Both the position numbers and the translations under genes were made by a program. Below, in pieces: positions 8,013 through 16,576 of a stretch of DNA of 64,000 nucleotides. The DNA is taken from the NCBI RefSeq assembly GCF_048266365.1, contig NZ_JBLWZP010000006.1:62001-126000 (forward strand). Direction: 5' to 3'. Positions within the stretch are counted from its first letter, which is position 1. Each line of letters opens with the position of its first letter. This stretch comes from Galbibacter sp048266365 (GTDB taxonomy: Bacteria > Bacteroidota > Bacteroidia > Flavobacteriales > Flavobacteriaceae). The notes beneath the pieces were generated by a model. That model was not told where the DNA came from. It was given only the letters and a program-made list of their open reading frames with translations, and did not search any database.

Positions 8013-9401
8013 TTACACCAGTGCTATAGCTTTTAATTCAGCAATAAATTTATTCGCCAAGTCATCAGCATTTTGCTGCGTGGTTGCCTCAGTATAAATA
8101 CGAATTATAGGTTCGGTATTGGACTTGCGAAGATGTACCCAACTGTCAGCAAAGTCAATTTTAACGCCGTCAATGGTTGTGATCTCCTCACCACTATAGG
8201 TTTCAACCACGTTTTCTAAAATACGATCGACATCTAAATCTGGAGTCAATTCAATTTTCTTTTTACTCATAAAGTAAGATGGATAGCTCTCTCTAAGCTC
8301 CTTTACAGTCATTTGCTTTTCTGCCAAATGGGTTAAAAACAGTGCTACTCCAACTAGAGAATCTCTTCCGTAATGACTCTCAGGATAAATAATTCCTCCA
8401 TTACCCTCTCCTCCAATTATGGCTTGGGTTTTCTTCATAAGTGACACCACATTAACCTCTCCTACGGCTGATGCTTGATAGTTTCCTCCGTGTCTCTCGG
8501 TAATATCTCTTAGTGCTCTAGATGATGAAAGGTTCGACACCGTATTCCCTTTAGATTTACCCAAGACAAAATCAGCGCAGGCTACTAAAGTGTATTCTTC
8601 GCCAAACATTTCTCCTTCATTAGTGATAAAGGCCAATCGATCAACATCTGGATCGACTACAATACCCATGTCGGCTTTTTCCTCAACCACGAGTTTACAA
8701 ATATCTGTAAGGTGTTCTTTTAAAGGTTCTGGATTGTGAGGAAAGTCACCCGTAGGGTCACAATACAATTCAATAACGGCTACGCCAAGCTCTTTTAGTA
8801 GCTTCGGTATAATGATCCCCCCACTAGAATTGACACCATCCACAACCACTTTAAAATTGGCTGCTTTTATTTTATCAACATCCACAAGTGATAATTCCAG
8901 TACCTCATCAATATGAATATCCATATAAGAATCATTGACCGTAATTTTACCTAGATCATCAACCTGTGCAAAATTAAAATCTTCATCTTCGGCAATTTTT
9001 AAAATTGCCAAACCATCTTGACCACTGATAAATTCACCTTTGTTATTGAGTAATTTTAAAGCGTTCCATTGTTTTGGATTATGGCTAGCGGTTAGAATGA
9101 TTCCTCCATCAGCTTTTTCCATAGGTACTGCGATCTCAACGGTAGGCGTTGTGGACAAACCTAAATTTATAACATCAATTCCAAGTCCTACCAATGTAGA
9201 AACTACTAACTTTTCAATCATTTCTCCAGAGAGCCGAGCATCTCGACCAACAACCACCGTTAACTTATCTTTTGAAGATTGTCCTTGAAGCCAACTACCA
9301 TACGCCGCGGCAAATTTCACAGTATCCAAGGGTGTTAGGTTATCTGCTGTTTTTCCTCCAATGGTACCTCGTATTCCAGAAATTGATTTTATAAGTGTCA
9401 T
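8013..9401 (-). CDS. glmM: phosphoglucosamine mutase
   Basis: A 462-residue alpha-D-phosphohexomutase that fits GlmM, which converts glucosamine-6-phosphate to glucosamine-1-phosphate for UDP-GlcNAc, and hence peptidoglycan and LPS. The catalytic phosphoserine is Ser106 in TASHNPKQWNALK. The metal-binding loop is DPDVDR near 250. The substrate loop GEGNGGIIYPESHYGRD lies about two-thirds along, and the C-terminal phosphate-binding loop reads RKSNTEPIIRIYTEA. Some Bacteroidetes members act on several sugars (phosphomannomutase/phosphoglucomutase), so specificity is inferred. The GRDARLSG motif at 52-59 is also typical. It is a single gene in its own unit. Confidence 0.9.
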   Translation of the reverse strand: MTLIKSISGIRGTIGGKTADNLTPLDTVKFAAAYGSWLQGQSSKDKLTVVVGRDARLSGEMIEKLVVSTLVGLGIDVINLGLSTTPTVEIAVPMEKADGGIILTASHNPKQWNALKLLNNKGEFISGQDGLAILKIAEDEDFNFAQVDDLGKITVNDSYMDIHIDEVLELSLVDVDKIKAANFKVVVDGVNSSGGIIIPKLLKELGVAVIELYCDPTGDFPHNPEPLKEHLTDICKLVVEEKADMGIVVDPDVDRLAFITNEGEMFGEEYTLVACADFVLGKSKGNTVSNLSSSRALRDITERHGGNYQASAVGEVNVVSLMKKTQAIIGGEGNGGIIYPESHYGRDSLVGVALFLTHLAEKQMTVKELRESYPSYFMSKKKIELTPDLDVDRILENVVETYSGEEITTIDGVKIDFADSWVHLRKSNTEPIIRIYTEATTQQNADDLANKFIAELKAIALV

Positions 9402-9553
9402 ATAATGATGCTGTTAAATTAATTTGTACTTAATTTTAATTGGTCTTGGACCATCAAAATAGCCCCTTGACAGACAAATATAACGCAAACCGATAGCGTA
9501 TATTTGTATTATACTATAAATTTTTCGTTAAATCCGTTTAACGGAATTATTAC

Positions 9554-10195
9554 TTAATTTTTGTCCTCTAACATGGGGACAAAACGAAATTCGCCATATT
9601 CAAACATCTCGAATTCCTTGGGAGATTTACGCGTATAGAGCGTCATCACTTGGACATCCTCCCCTACAGGAATCACTAACCTACCTCCTACTTTGAGTTG
9701 GGCCATCAATGGTTTGGGAACAAAAGGGGCTCCTGCGGTAACAATAATGCTGTCAAATGGTGCTTGAGCAACTAATCCCTTATAACCATCACCAAAGATC
9801 ATTTGCTTGGGCTTGTAGCCAAGTTTGGGAAGGAACAAATTTGTCTTTTTAAACAATTCCTTTTGTCTTTCAATAGTATATACCTGGGCTCCTAATTCGA
9901 GAAGTACAGCAGTTTGATAACCACTTCCAGTTCCAATCTCAAGAACCTTATCTCCTTTTTTCACTTTCAACAATTCACTCTGAAAGGCAACCGTAAAGGG
10001 CTGGGAAATGGTTTGGCTCGCTCCAATAGGGAATGCCTTATCTTGGTAAGCATGCTCCTCAAAGCTGCTTTCCATAAATAAATGTCGTGGTATTTTTTTT
10101 ATAGCGTTGAGTACCCTTTTATCTGAAACTCCTTTTTGTTCAACGATTTCAGCTAATTTTTTACGCATGCCCTGATGTCGGAAGGTATCTTTCAA
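9554..10195 (-). CDS. pcm: protein-L-isoaspartate O-methyltransferase
   Basis: A 213-residue SAM-dependent methyltransferase that repairs damaged aspartyl/asparaginyl residues by methylating L-isoaspartate. The PCMT N-terminus (RHQGMRKKLAEIVEQKGVSDKRVLNAIKKIPRHLF) and the family hallmark AYQDKAFPIGASQTISQP are present. SAM motif I follows (VLEIGTGSGYQTAVL), then FDSIIVTAGAP and GGRLVIPVG. Length is normal and no signal is present, so it is cytosolic. A minus-strand TAGTTTTG at 10230-10237 lies 35 bases upstream, a candidate -7 box. It is a single-gene unit, divergent from the Gfo/Idh gene. Confidence 0.93.
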   Translation of the reverse strand: MKDTFRHQGMRKKLAEIVEQKGVSDKRVLNAIKKIPRHLFMESSFEEHAYQDKAFPIGASQTISQPFTVAFQSELLKVKKGDKVLEIGTGSGYQTAVLLELGAQVYTIERQKELFKKTNLFLPKLGYKPKQMIFGDGYKGLVAQAPFDSIIVTAGAPFVPKPLMAQLKVGGRLVIPVGEDVQVMTLYTRKSPKEFEMFEYGEFRFVPMLEDKN

Positions 10196-10229
10196 AACTC
10201 TTGGAATATTAGGATGGTTTAGTTTTTTA

Positions 10230-10237
10230 CAAAACTA
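10230..10237 (-). promoter_or_regulatory. -7 box for pcm
   Basis: Minus-strand TAGTTTTG fits TAnnTTTG, 35 bases before the start codon. No convincing TTG is seen at the expected upstream distance. Confidence 0.35.
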
Positions 10238-10381
10238 GACAATTTCAACGTAATAAAGTAGTCGCAATATACCCCTAATTGACCTTATTGCTGATAACCA
10301 AAACATTGCTGTGCTTAATATTTTTCTAAAAACGACAGCCAAAAAATAATTCCTTAGATTACAGTCTTTTAAAAATTAAGG

Positions 10382-10412
10382 TTGAAAGAATGCTTCAATA
10401 ATCTTATTTTTG
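10382..10412 (+). promoter_or_regulatory. Bacteroidetes-type promoter for the oxidoreductase operon
   Basis: TTG at 10382-10384, a 20-base spacer, then TATTTTTG at 10405-10412. Both elements and the spacing fit the consensus. The ATG lies 17 bases downstream, giving a very short leader. Confidence 0.7.
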
Positions 10413-10429
10413 TTTAAAAACATACTTAT

Positions 10430-11395
10430 ATGCTTAAAGCAGGAGTTCTAGGTGCTGGACACCTTGGGAAAATTCATTTGAAATTAATCAATCAATCTGA
10501 TAAATATACACTCGTTGGATTTTACGATCCAGATGAAAAAACAGCCAAAAAGATCGTTGCAGAATTTGGGTATCATTACTTCGATACCATTGAAGCTCTT
10601 GTCGATGCCGTAGATGTCGTAGATATTGTTACACCTACTCTATCTCATTACAACTGTGCAGTACAAGCTATTAAAAAGGGAAAACATGTCTTTTTAGAAA
10701 AGCCAATCACCAACACTGTTGAGGAAGCTGACCATCTGATTGCACTGGCCAAAGAGCATGGCGTAAAAGGCCAGGTCGGGCATGTAGAACGTTTTAATCC
10801 TGCTTTTTTATCGGTAAAAGATAAGATAGAAAACCCAATGTTTATCGAGGCCCACCGTCTGGCAGAGTTTAATCCAAGAGGAACCGATGTTCCTGTTGTT
10901 CTGGATTTAATGATTCACGATATCGATGCCATTCTCAGTGTGGTAAATTCTCCTGTCAAGGAAATTCACGCCAGTGGAACCTCTGTAATTAGTCAGTCAC
11001 CAGATATTGCCAATGCTAGAATTGAATTTGAAAATGGCTGTGTGGCTAATTTAACAGCAAGTAGAATCTCTTTAAAAAACATGCGTAAATCAAGGTTTTT
11101 TCAAAAAGACGCTTATATCTCGGTCGATTTTCTTGATAAAAAGGTAGAGGTGGTCAAAATGAAAAATGCCCCTAAGGATCCCGATCAGTATGCTCTAATC
11201 CTGCAAAATGCAGAAGGAGAGAAAAAACAAATATATTTTGAAAACCCCAAGGTTCAACAAAACAATGCCATCCTTGAAGAATTAGAAACCTTTGCGGAGG
11301 CCATTGAAAATGACAGTGTTCCTGCAGTTAGCCTAGAACAAGGTGCAGCTGCTTTAAAGGTAGCACTTAAAGTTGTTGAACTAGTCGGAAACTAA
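10430..11395 (+). CDS. Gfo/Idh/MocA family NAD(P)-dependent oxidoreductase
   Basis: A 321-residue enzyme with an N-terminal Rossmann fold (GVLGAGHLGKIHLK at 5-18) and the family's catalytic EKP motif in VFLEKPITNT near residue 90. The C-terminal alpha/beta domain starts at the GQVGHVERFNPAF segment. HDIDAIL, which carries the usual histidine, is also visible. Family members oxidise or reduce sugars and related polyols with NAD(P), but the substrate cannot be told from sequence. It begins an operon with the hydroxyacyl-CoA dehydrogenase (24-base gap). That pairing does not obviously indicate a shared pathway. Confidence 0.85.
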   Translation: MLKAGVLGAGHLGKIHLKLINQSDKYTLVGFYDPDEKTAKKIVAEFGYHYFDTIEALVDAVDVVDIVTPTLSHYNCAVQAIKKGKHVFLEKPITNTVEEADHLIALAKEHGVKGQVGHVERFNPAFLSVKDKIENPMFIEAHRLAEFNPRGTDVPVVLDLMIHDIDAILSVVNSPVKEIHASGTSVISQSPDIANARIEFENGCVANLTASRISLKNMRKSRFFQKDAYISVDFLDKKVEVVKMKNAPKDPDQYALILQNAEGEKKQIYFENPKVQQNNAILEELETFAEAIENDSVPAVSLEQGAAALKVALKVVELVGN

Positions 11396-11419
11396 TGAAT
11401 TAGCGCTAAATTAACTTAA

Positions 11420-12316
11420 ATGAAAAACATCCAAAACATTACAGTCATCGGAGCTGGTACCATGGGCAATGGAATCGCACACACCTTTGCGCAACACGGG
11501 TATAAAGTGTTTTTAAATGACATTTCCGGTTCAGCCCTAGACAAGGCTATAACAACCATAGAAACCAACCTAGATCGCTTGGTTGCTAAAGAAAAAATCA
11601 CTCCTGAAATCAAAGCAAGTACCCTAGAGAACATTGTGACTACTGTTGATCTAGAACAAGCAGTTCAAAGTGCTGATTTAGTTGTTGAGGCCGCAACAGA
11701 AAACTTAGATCTTAAACTAAAAATATTTAAGTCTCTGGATGACTATTGCAAGGATACAACCATTTTAGCTACCAATACCTCTTCGATTTCCATTACTAAG
11801 ATTGCGACGGCTTTATCAAGTCCCGATCGCCTAATTGGAATGCACTTTATGAATCCTGTTCCCATTATGCCTCTAGTGGAGGTCATCAAAGGTTATAATA
11901 CCAGTGAATCGGTCTTAAAACAAATCATGGCGCTTTGTCAATCCATAACTAAAATACCCGTAGAAGTTAATGACTACCCCGGTTTTATCGCCAACAGAAT
12001 TCTAATGCCGATGATTAACGAAGCAGTTGAATCCTTGTTTCAAGGTGTGGCAGGCGTCAAAGAAATCGATGGAGTTATGAAACTTGGAATGGCACATCCG
12101 ATGGGTCCCTTACAATTAGCTGATTTTATCGGTTTGGATGTGTGTCTATTTATTATGAATGTTCTTTATGATGGATTTAAAAATCCTAAGTACGCCCCTT
12201 GCCCTTTACTAGTTAATATGGTTACAGCTGGCAAGTTGGGTGTCAAATCCGGAGAAGGATTTTACAATTACAGCACCACAAAGAAAGCAGAACATGTTGC
12301 AAAACAATTCAGTTGA
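11420..12316 (+). CDS. 3-hydroxybutyryl-CoA / 3-hydroxyacyl-CoA dehydrogenase
   Basis: A 298-residue single-function dehydrogenase. The N-terminal NAD-binding fold starts with VIGAGTMGNGIAHTFAQHG and carries the NTSSISIT segment. The HFMNPVP motif with the catalytic histidine is near 142-148, followed by the C-terminal helical 3HCDH domain (PGFIANRILMPMINEA, PMGPLQLADFIGLD). It is the Hbd/PaaH type, interconverting 3-hydroxybutyryl-CoA and acetoacetyl-CoA with NAD(P). Unlike the long bifunctional protein at 46.1 kb, it has no enoyl-CoA hydratase part. It follows the Gfo/Idh gene by 24 bases. Confidence in the family is high; chain-length preference is inferred. Confidence 0.92.
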   Translation: MKNIQNITVIGAGTMGNGIAHTFAQHGYKVFLNDISGSALDKAITTIETNLDRLVAKEKITPEIKASTLENIVTTVDLEQAVQSADLVVEAATENLDLKLKIFKSLDDYCKDTTILATNTSSISITKIATALSSPDRLIGMHFMNPVPIMPLVEVIKGYNTSESVLKQIMALCQSITKIPVEVNDYPGFIANRILMPMINEAVESLFQGVAGVKEIDGVMKLGMAHPMGPLQLADFIGLDVCLFIMNVLYDGFKNPKYAPCPLLVNMVTAGKLGVKSGEGFYNYSTTKKAEHVAKQFS

Positions 12317-12424
12317 TCAAAAAAATGAGTATTTTACTGGCATCATCATCCCCAATTAGGATTGCCTTGGAATCACATTGAGTTCCGTTTTGATCCATTA
12401 ATGTAGTTAAACCCCATAATAGGC

Positions 12425-13042
12425 ATGAACTTTTTAGCACATATTTATTTATCAGGAGACAATCCTAAAGTTAAGGTGGGCAATTTTATGGCCGATAGCA
12501 TTCGTGGTAAAAAATACCAGGAATATCCCCAAGAATACAAAAACGGAATCCTTTTACATAGAGCCATAGATACATATACGGATGCTCATCCTACGGTTCG
12601 AAAAAGCACCAGAAAACTCCATGCCAATTACAGTCATTATAGCGGTGTGATTGTGGATATCTTTTACGATCATTTTTTAGCAAAGAATTGGGAACGTTAT
12701 TGTGATGTTCCTCTTGCTAATTATGTGGATGAATTTTATGACCTACTCCAAGACCATTATCATATTCTTCCTATTAATATCAAAAGAATGATGCCTTACA
12801 TGATTGCTGATAATTGGTTGTTGAGCTATGCCAAACTTGAGGGGATTTCAAAGGTTTTAAACGGGATGAACCGCAGGACACAAAACAGATCAAAAATGAA
12901 TTATGCCACCGAGGAGCTACAAGAACATTATGCTGAGTTTGAATCAGAATTCACTTCGTTCTTTGAAGAACTAAAGGAGTTTTCGTCAGATCAACTACAA
13001 AAGCTTAAACTCCTAAAACCAAAAGGTCCCCTAGACCTCTAA
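12425..13042 (+). CDS. acyl carrier protein phosphodiesterase (AcpH/DUF479 family)
   Basis: A 205-residue protein of the AcpH family, HD-like phosphodiesterases that remove the 4'-phosphopantetheine arm from acyl carrier protein. The family signature is clear at the N-terminus: MNFLAHIYLS, VGNFMADSIRG and GILLHRAIDTYTDAHP. Another conserved run is YSHYSGVIVDIFYDHFLA, with probable metal-binding His and Asp residues. No export signal is present. It lies 108 bases after the dehydrogenase and 24 bases before gamma-glutamyltransferase on the same strand, so it probably belongs to the following group. Activity of Bacteroidetes members is inferred from homology. Confidence 0.88.
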   Translation: MNFLAHIYLSGDNPKVKVGNFMADSIRGKKYQEYPQEYKNGILLHRAIDTYTDAHPTVRKSTRKLHANYSHYSGVIVDIFYDHFLAKNWERYCDVPLANYVDEFYDLLQDHYHILPINIKRMMPYMIADNWLLSYAKLEGISKVLNGMNRRTQNRSKMNYATEELQEHYAEFESEFTSFFEELKEFSSDQLQKLKLLKPKGPLDL

Positions 13043-13066
13043 AAGATAAAAAAACGTAGCTATCAT

Positions 13067-14749
13067 ATGAAAAAAGCACTACTCTATTCTCTATTATTAG
13101 TTTCTTTTATAGCTTGCAAAACAAAGAATGTTACCACAGGTGTCACAGCAGATCATGCCATGGTGGTCTCGGCTAGAGTTGAGGCTTCTGAAATTGGTCT
13201 TGATATCCTAAAAAAAGGGGGGAACGCTTTTGATGCGATGATTGCGACAAAATTTGCACTTGCTGTAGCCTATCCCGTTGCGGGTAATATCGGTGGTGGC
13301 GGATTTATGGTATACCGTCTGAATGATGGTACAACAGGTTCATTGGACTTTAGAGAAAAAGCACCGCTTGCGGCATCCAAACAAATGTATCTCGATTCTT
13401 TAGGGAATGTTATTGAAGGGAAAAGCACCACTGGTGCATCGGCCGTCGGTATTCCGGGCAGTGTTGCCGGTATGTTTGCAGCCCATAAGAAGTTTGGCAG
13501 TCTCCCTATGGAAACCCTTATTCAGCCCGCAATTGATCTGGCTAAAAAAGGTGTTGTAGTAACTCAAAAACAGGCCAATTCATTAAATTATTTTCGAAAG
13601 AAAATCGTTGAAGTCAGCGGTGATACCATCTTATTTGCTAAACAATTTAATGCCAATGACACCATCAAGTATCAGGCTTTGGCCAAAACCTTAGAACACA
13701 TAAGAGATCAAGGTGCTGCAGGATTTTATCAAGGTGAAGTTGCTCAGAAAATTGTAGATTTCATTCAGCTTAATGGAGGTATTATTAGTCTCGAAGACTT
13801 AAAACAATACCAAGCGATTTGGAGAGACCCCGTCGAGTTTCAATACCATAATTTAAAAATCATTGCCATGGGGCCACCTAGTAGTGGTGGAATTACTCTG
13901 GCACAAATCATGGAAATGGTTGAACCCTACTCCATTGGCAACTATACCCATAATGCCATTGAGCACATACAATTAATGACTGAGGCTGAAAGAAGAGCCT
14001 ATGCCGATCGCGCTTATTTTTTAGGAGATCCTGATTTTGTCAACGTACCACAGAAAGAACTTTTAGATCAGGCGTATCTCAACAAACGAATGGAATCCTT
14101 CTCCTTTGACAGGGCAAGCAGTTCTGCAGATGTTGGCCATGGAGCCATAAAAGTGCTGGAACACGATCAAACCACTCATTACTCTATTGTCGATGCTATG
14201 GGCAATGCTATTGCAGTTACTACGACAATTAACGGTGCATTTGGCTCCAAGCTTTATAGCGAAGAACTCGGATTTTTCTTCAATAATGAAATGGATGATT
14301 TTAGTGTAAAACCGGGTACGCCAAATATGTTCGGGCTTACCGGTGGACAGGCCAACAGCATCGTGGCCGAAAAGAGAATGCTCAGCAGCATGACACCGAC
14401 CATTGTAGAAAAAGACGGGGCCCTATCCATGACCTTGGGAACCCCAGGTGGTTCTACAATCATAACTTCTGTTGCACAGACCTTACTTAATGTATACGAC
14501 TTCGGTATGGGAATGCAACAAGCGGTAGATGCTCCGAGATTTCATCACCAGTGGCTTCCTGATGAAATTTTAATGGAACCAGAAGGCTTTGATACCATAA
14601 CCATCGAAACACTCAAAGGGAAAGGTTATAAGATCCAGCAAGGACGTTCTAGAATTATCGGTAAAGTGGATGGCATTTATATATTACCAGACGGTCGATT
14701 AGAGGGTGGTGCAGACCATCGAGGGGATGACACTGCAGTAGGTTTTTAA
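13067..14749 (+). CDS. ggt: gamma-glutamyltransferase (glutathione hydrolase), lipoprotein
   Basis: A 560-residue Ntn-hydrolase precursor. The N-terminus is a lipoprotein signal (LLVSFIAC, Cys17), so it acts in the periplasm or at the outer membrane. The large subunit contains GGNAFDAMIA and GNIGGGGFMVYR. Self-cleavage should occur before Thr369 in DQTTHYSIVD, whose threonine becomes the nucleophile of the small subunit. The binding loop MTPTIVEKDGALSMTLGTPGGSTI and the C-terminal GADHRGDDTAVGF are intact. It cleaves gamma-glutamyl compounds or transfers the glutamyl group. As bshC in this window suggests bacillithiol rather than glutathione as the cellular thiol, scavenging of external gamma-glutamyl peptides is a reasonable inferred role. 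Confidence 0.93.
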   Translation: MKKALLYSLLLVSFIACKTKNVTTGVTADHAMVVSARVEASEIGLDILKKGGNAFDAMIATKFALAVAYPVAGNIGGGGFMVYRLNDGTTGSLDFREKAPLAASKQMYLDSLGNVIEGKSTTGASAVGIPGSVAGMFAAHKKFGSLPMETLIQPAIDLAKKGVVVTQKQANSLNYFRKKIVEVSGDTILFAKQFNANDTIKYQALAKTLEHIRDQGAAGFYQGEVAQKIVDFIQLNGGIISLEDLKQYQAIWRDPVEFQYHNLKIIAMGPPSSGGITLAQIMEMVEPYSIGNYTHNAIEHIQLMTEAERRAYADRAYFLGDPDFVNVPQKELLDQAYLNKRMESFSFDRASSSADVGHGAIKVLEHDQTTHYSIVDAMGNAIAVTTTINGAFGSKLYSEELGFFFNNEMDDFSVKPGTPNMFGLTGGQANSIVAEKRMLSSMTPTIVEKDGALSMTLGTPGGSTIITSVAQTLLNVYDFGMGMQQAVDAPRFHHQWLPDEILMEPEGFDTITIETLKGKGYKIQQGRSRIIGKVDGIYILPDGRLEGGADHRGDDTAVGF

Positions 14750-14766
14750 CAATCTAAAACTAAGTT

Positions 14767-15468
14767 ATGTTTGCTAAACTATTTAAATTTTTAATTGTAA
14801 CGTTTATTGTGATCCTTTTGTTAGGTGCGGGCGTTTATTTCAGCTTTCACCAGCCTATTCCAGCTTCTAAAGCGGGACCTCAGGCTGAAGAATTAGCACA
14901 GAAAATGCTAAAAGCAATAAATGCTGTCAATTACCAAAAGGTAAGATATCTCGAATGGACTTACAATGATACACACCATTATAAATGGGACAAACTAAAG
15001 GATCATGTCCATGTAAAATGGGATGATATCTCAGTAGATTTAAACCTAAATAACTACGCATTAAGTGAGGTTTCTATGGGCGGCGTTAAAATGCATACAG
15101 ACCCCAAGGAGGAACTTATTGAAAAAGCGACTTCCTTTTTTGAAAATGATTCCTTTTGGTTGGTAGCTCCTTTTCAAATTATGGATCCAAATGTTAAGCG
15201 TTATAGTGTAGAATTGGAAGATGGTAGTTATGGCTTGCTTGTCACCTATTTTGATAGTGATAAGCAACCAAAGGATTCCTATCTATGGCTTTTAAACCAA
15301 GATGGATTTCCAAACAGCTTTAAGATGTGGACCCAGGACAACCCTATAGGAGGATTACAGGCAAGCTGGGATGAATGGAAAGTCACTGACGGTAACATAT
15401 TTTTACCTTCCAAACACAAGCTACTACTGAGAACCATAAGTTTAAGCAACCTCAAGGCCTACAAGTAA
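14767..15468 (+). CDS. unknown membrane-anchored envelope protein
   Basis: I do not recognise a named family. The 233-residue protein has one N-terminal transmembrane segment (FLIVTFIVILLLGAGVYFSF) after a short cytoplasmic start, so the rest should face the periplasm. That part starts with a helix (GPQAEELAQKMLKAINAVNYQKVRYLEWTY) and continues with paired beta-strands rich in Trp, Tyr, Asp and Lys (HHYKWDKLKDHVHVKWDD, WLVAPFQIMDP, YGLLVTYFDSDKQPKDSYLWLL). This resembles LolA/LolB-like lipid-binding folds seen in other Bacteroidetes envelope proteins, but that is only a structural impression. It is 17 bases after ggt and ends at a shared terminator. Confidence 0.75.
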   Translation: MFAKLFKFLIVTFIVILLLGAGVYFSFHQPIPASKAGPQAEELAQKMLKAINAVNYQKVRYLEWTYNDTHHYKWDKLKDHVHVKWDDISVDLNLNNYALSEVSMGGVKMHTDPKEELIEKATSFFENDSFWLVAPFQIMDPNVKRYSVELEDGSYGLLVTYFDSDKQPKDSYLWLLNQDGFPNSFKMWTQDNPIGGLQASWDEWKVTDGNIFLPSKHKLLLRTISLSNLKAYK

Positions 15469-15474
15469 AACTTA

Positions 15475-15521
15475 AAAAACCACAACACCAAAAGAGATTA
15501 TGCTTTGGTGTTGCGGTTTTT
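15475..15521. terminator. bidirectional terminator between convergent genes
   Basis: Long inverted repeat (15475-15492 with 15504-15521), AAAACCACAACACCAAA against TTTGGTGTTGCGGTTTT with one A-C mismatch, flanked by A and T runs. It serves both the plus-strand operon ending at 15468 and DUF2911 on minus. Confidence 0.88.
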
Positions 15522-15541
15522 AAATTATAATAGGCTGTTGA

Positions 15542-16390
15542 CTATCTACTAGCCTCCCATTTTTGAATAGAATTCTGGTTTAAACGAACATAGTCAGGAT
15601 TTCCTGCTGCTTCTGCTGCTTTCATAGCCTGTTTTGCAGTCGCTATAGCCTTCTTTGTATTACCATTGGCTTGTTGAATAAGAGACTGCTGATAAAGCAT
15701 CCAGTATGCTGGTTGTTCTTGCTCGGCAACCGCTTTATCCATCCACTGCTCAGCAGTTTTAAGATCTTTCCCATTTTCAAAGTAATACACTGCAGCTGCG
15801 AAGTAATCGGTAGCTGTTGGACCATTAAAAGTATCCTCGATACTCGCCATAGCCTTTTCTTCAGTAGGAACTTCAAAAGGAATACCCACATAGGTGTTCT
15901 CCCAAAGGATCCCTAAAACTGCTCCGGTATTATTTAGGTTGTCTAGAGAAAGGGTAAATGTCTCAATTTTAAAAGGAAAGCTAACAGGTGTTACCTTAAG
16001 TTGTGCAGCAACCTTAGAAGTATCCCAATTCTCTGGATTACCCCAATTGTCGGTAGTGGTATAAAAGTATACCACCCAACTGTCTTTTCCTGGTTGAGAG
16101 TATAAGGAGTAACTCCCTTTTGGCAAAGTTTGACCACCGATGATTACAGCATCACTGAAAGAGATCACCGTATTCTCGTTAGCTCCCGTTCTCCAAATCT
16201 CATCATAGGGTACCAACGCTCCAAATATCGCTCTTCCACGTAAGGATGGTCGCGAATACTCAATAGATACTTCTGTAAGACCGACAGTTTGCACAATGGT
16301 AGCACTAGGGCTTGGTTGTGGAGTTTGGACTTGAGCATTGATTTGAAATGCTCCAAAGACCATAAATACACCTAAAATAAATTTTTGCAT
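15542..16390 (-). CDS. DUF2911 domain secreted protein
   Basis: A 282-residue protein with a signal peptide (MQKFILGVFMVFGAFQINAQ). Residues about 25-175 form the DUF2911 domain, recognisable from VEYSRPSLRGR, PYDEIWRTGANENTVISFSD, LPKGSYSLYSQPG and WVVYFYTTTDNWGNP. The rest is helical and tetratricopeptide-like (AAVYYFENGKDLKTAEQWMDKAVAEQEQPAYWMLYQQSLIQQANGNTKKAIATAKQAMKAA), ending in a basic tail. DUF2911 is common in Bacteroidetes and has no known biochemical role. The TPR-like tail suggests protein binding. It is a single gene convergent with the 14.8 kb gene, located in the periplasm or outside. Confidence 0.85.
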   Translation of the reverse strand: MQKFILGVFMVFGAFQINAQVQTPQPSPSATIVQTVGLTEVSIEYSRPSLRGRAIFGALVPYDEIWRTGANENTVISFSDAVIIGGQTLPKGSYSLYSQPGKDSWVVYFYTTTDNWGNPENWDTSKVAAQLKVTPVSFPFKIETFTLSLDNLNNTGAVLGILWENTYVGIPFEVPTEEKAMASIEDTFNGPTATDYFAAAVYYFENGKDLKTAEQWMDKAVAEQEQPAYWMLYQQSLIQQANGNTKKAIATAKQAMKAAEAAGNPDYVRLNQNSIQKWEASR

Positions 16391-16521
16391 GGTTGTTATT
16401 TTAAATAAGTTACGCTAGGGCAATTTACACAAAATCTCCATATCAAACCTACAACTAACCTAGCTTGTTTAGATCCTCATAAGAAAGATAAGACTCCACC
16501 CTAGAGCGTAAATTGATTCCA

Positions 16522-16547
16522 ATAAAAAACCCTCCACAAAGGAGGGT
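16522..16547 (-). terminator. intrinsic terminator after rpsA
   Basis: On the minus strand ACCCTCC pairs with GGAGGGT around a short loop, followed by TTTTTTATT. Confidence 0.88.
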
Positions 16548-16576
16548 CTTTATCATAAATTTCAGAAAAGTTTCAA

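Noticed and set aside
9499..9506. Plus-strand TATATTTG resembling a -7 box
   Set aside because: The next gene in that direction (pcm) is on the minus strand, so it has no gene to serve.
12325..12381. 18-codon frame MSILLASSSPIRIALESH, slightly like the start of Maf proteins
   Set aside because: Too short and without any continuation in another frame; the similarity is to a common short pattern (LASSSP).
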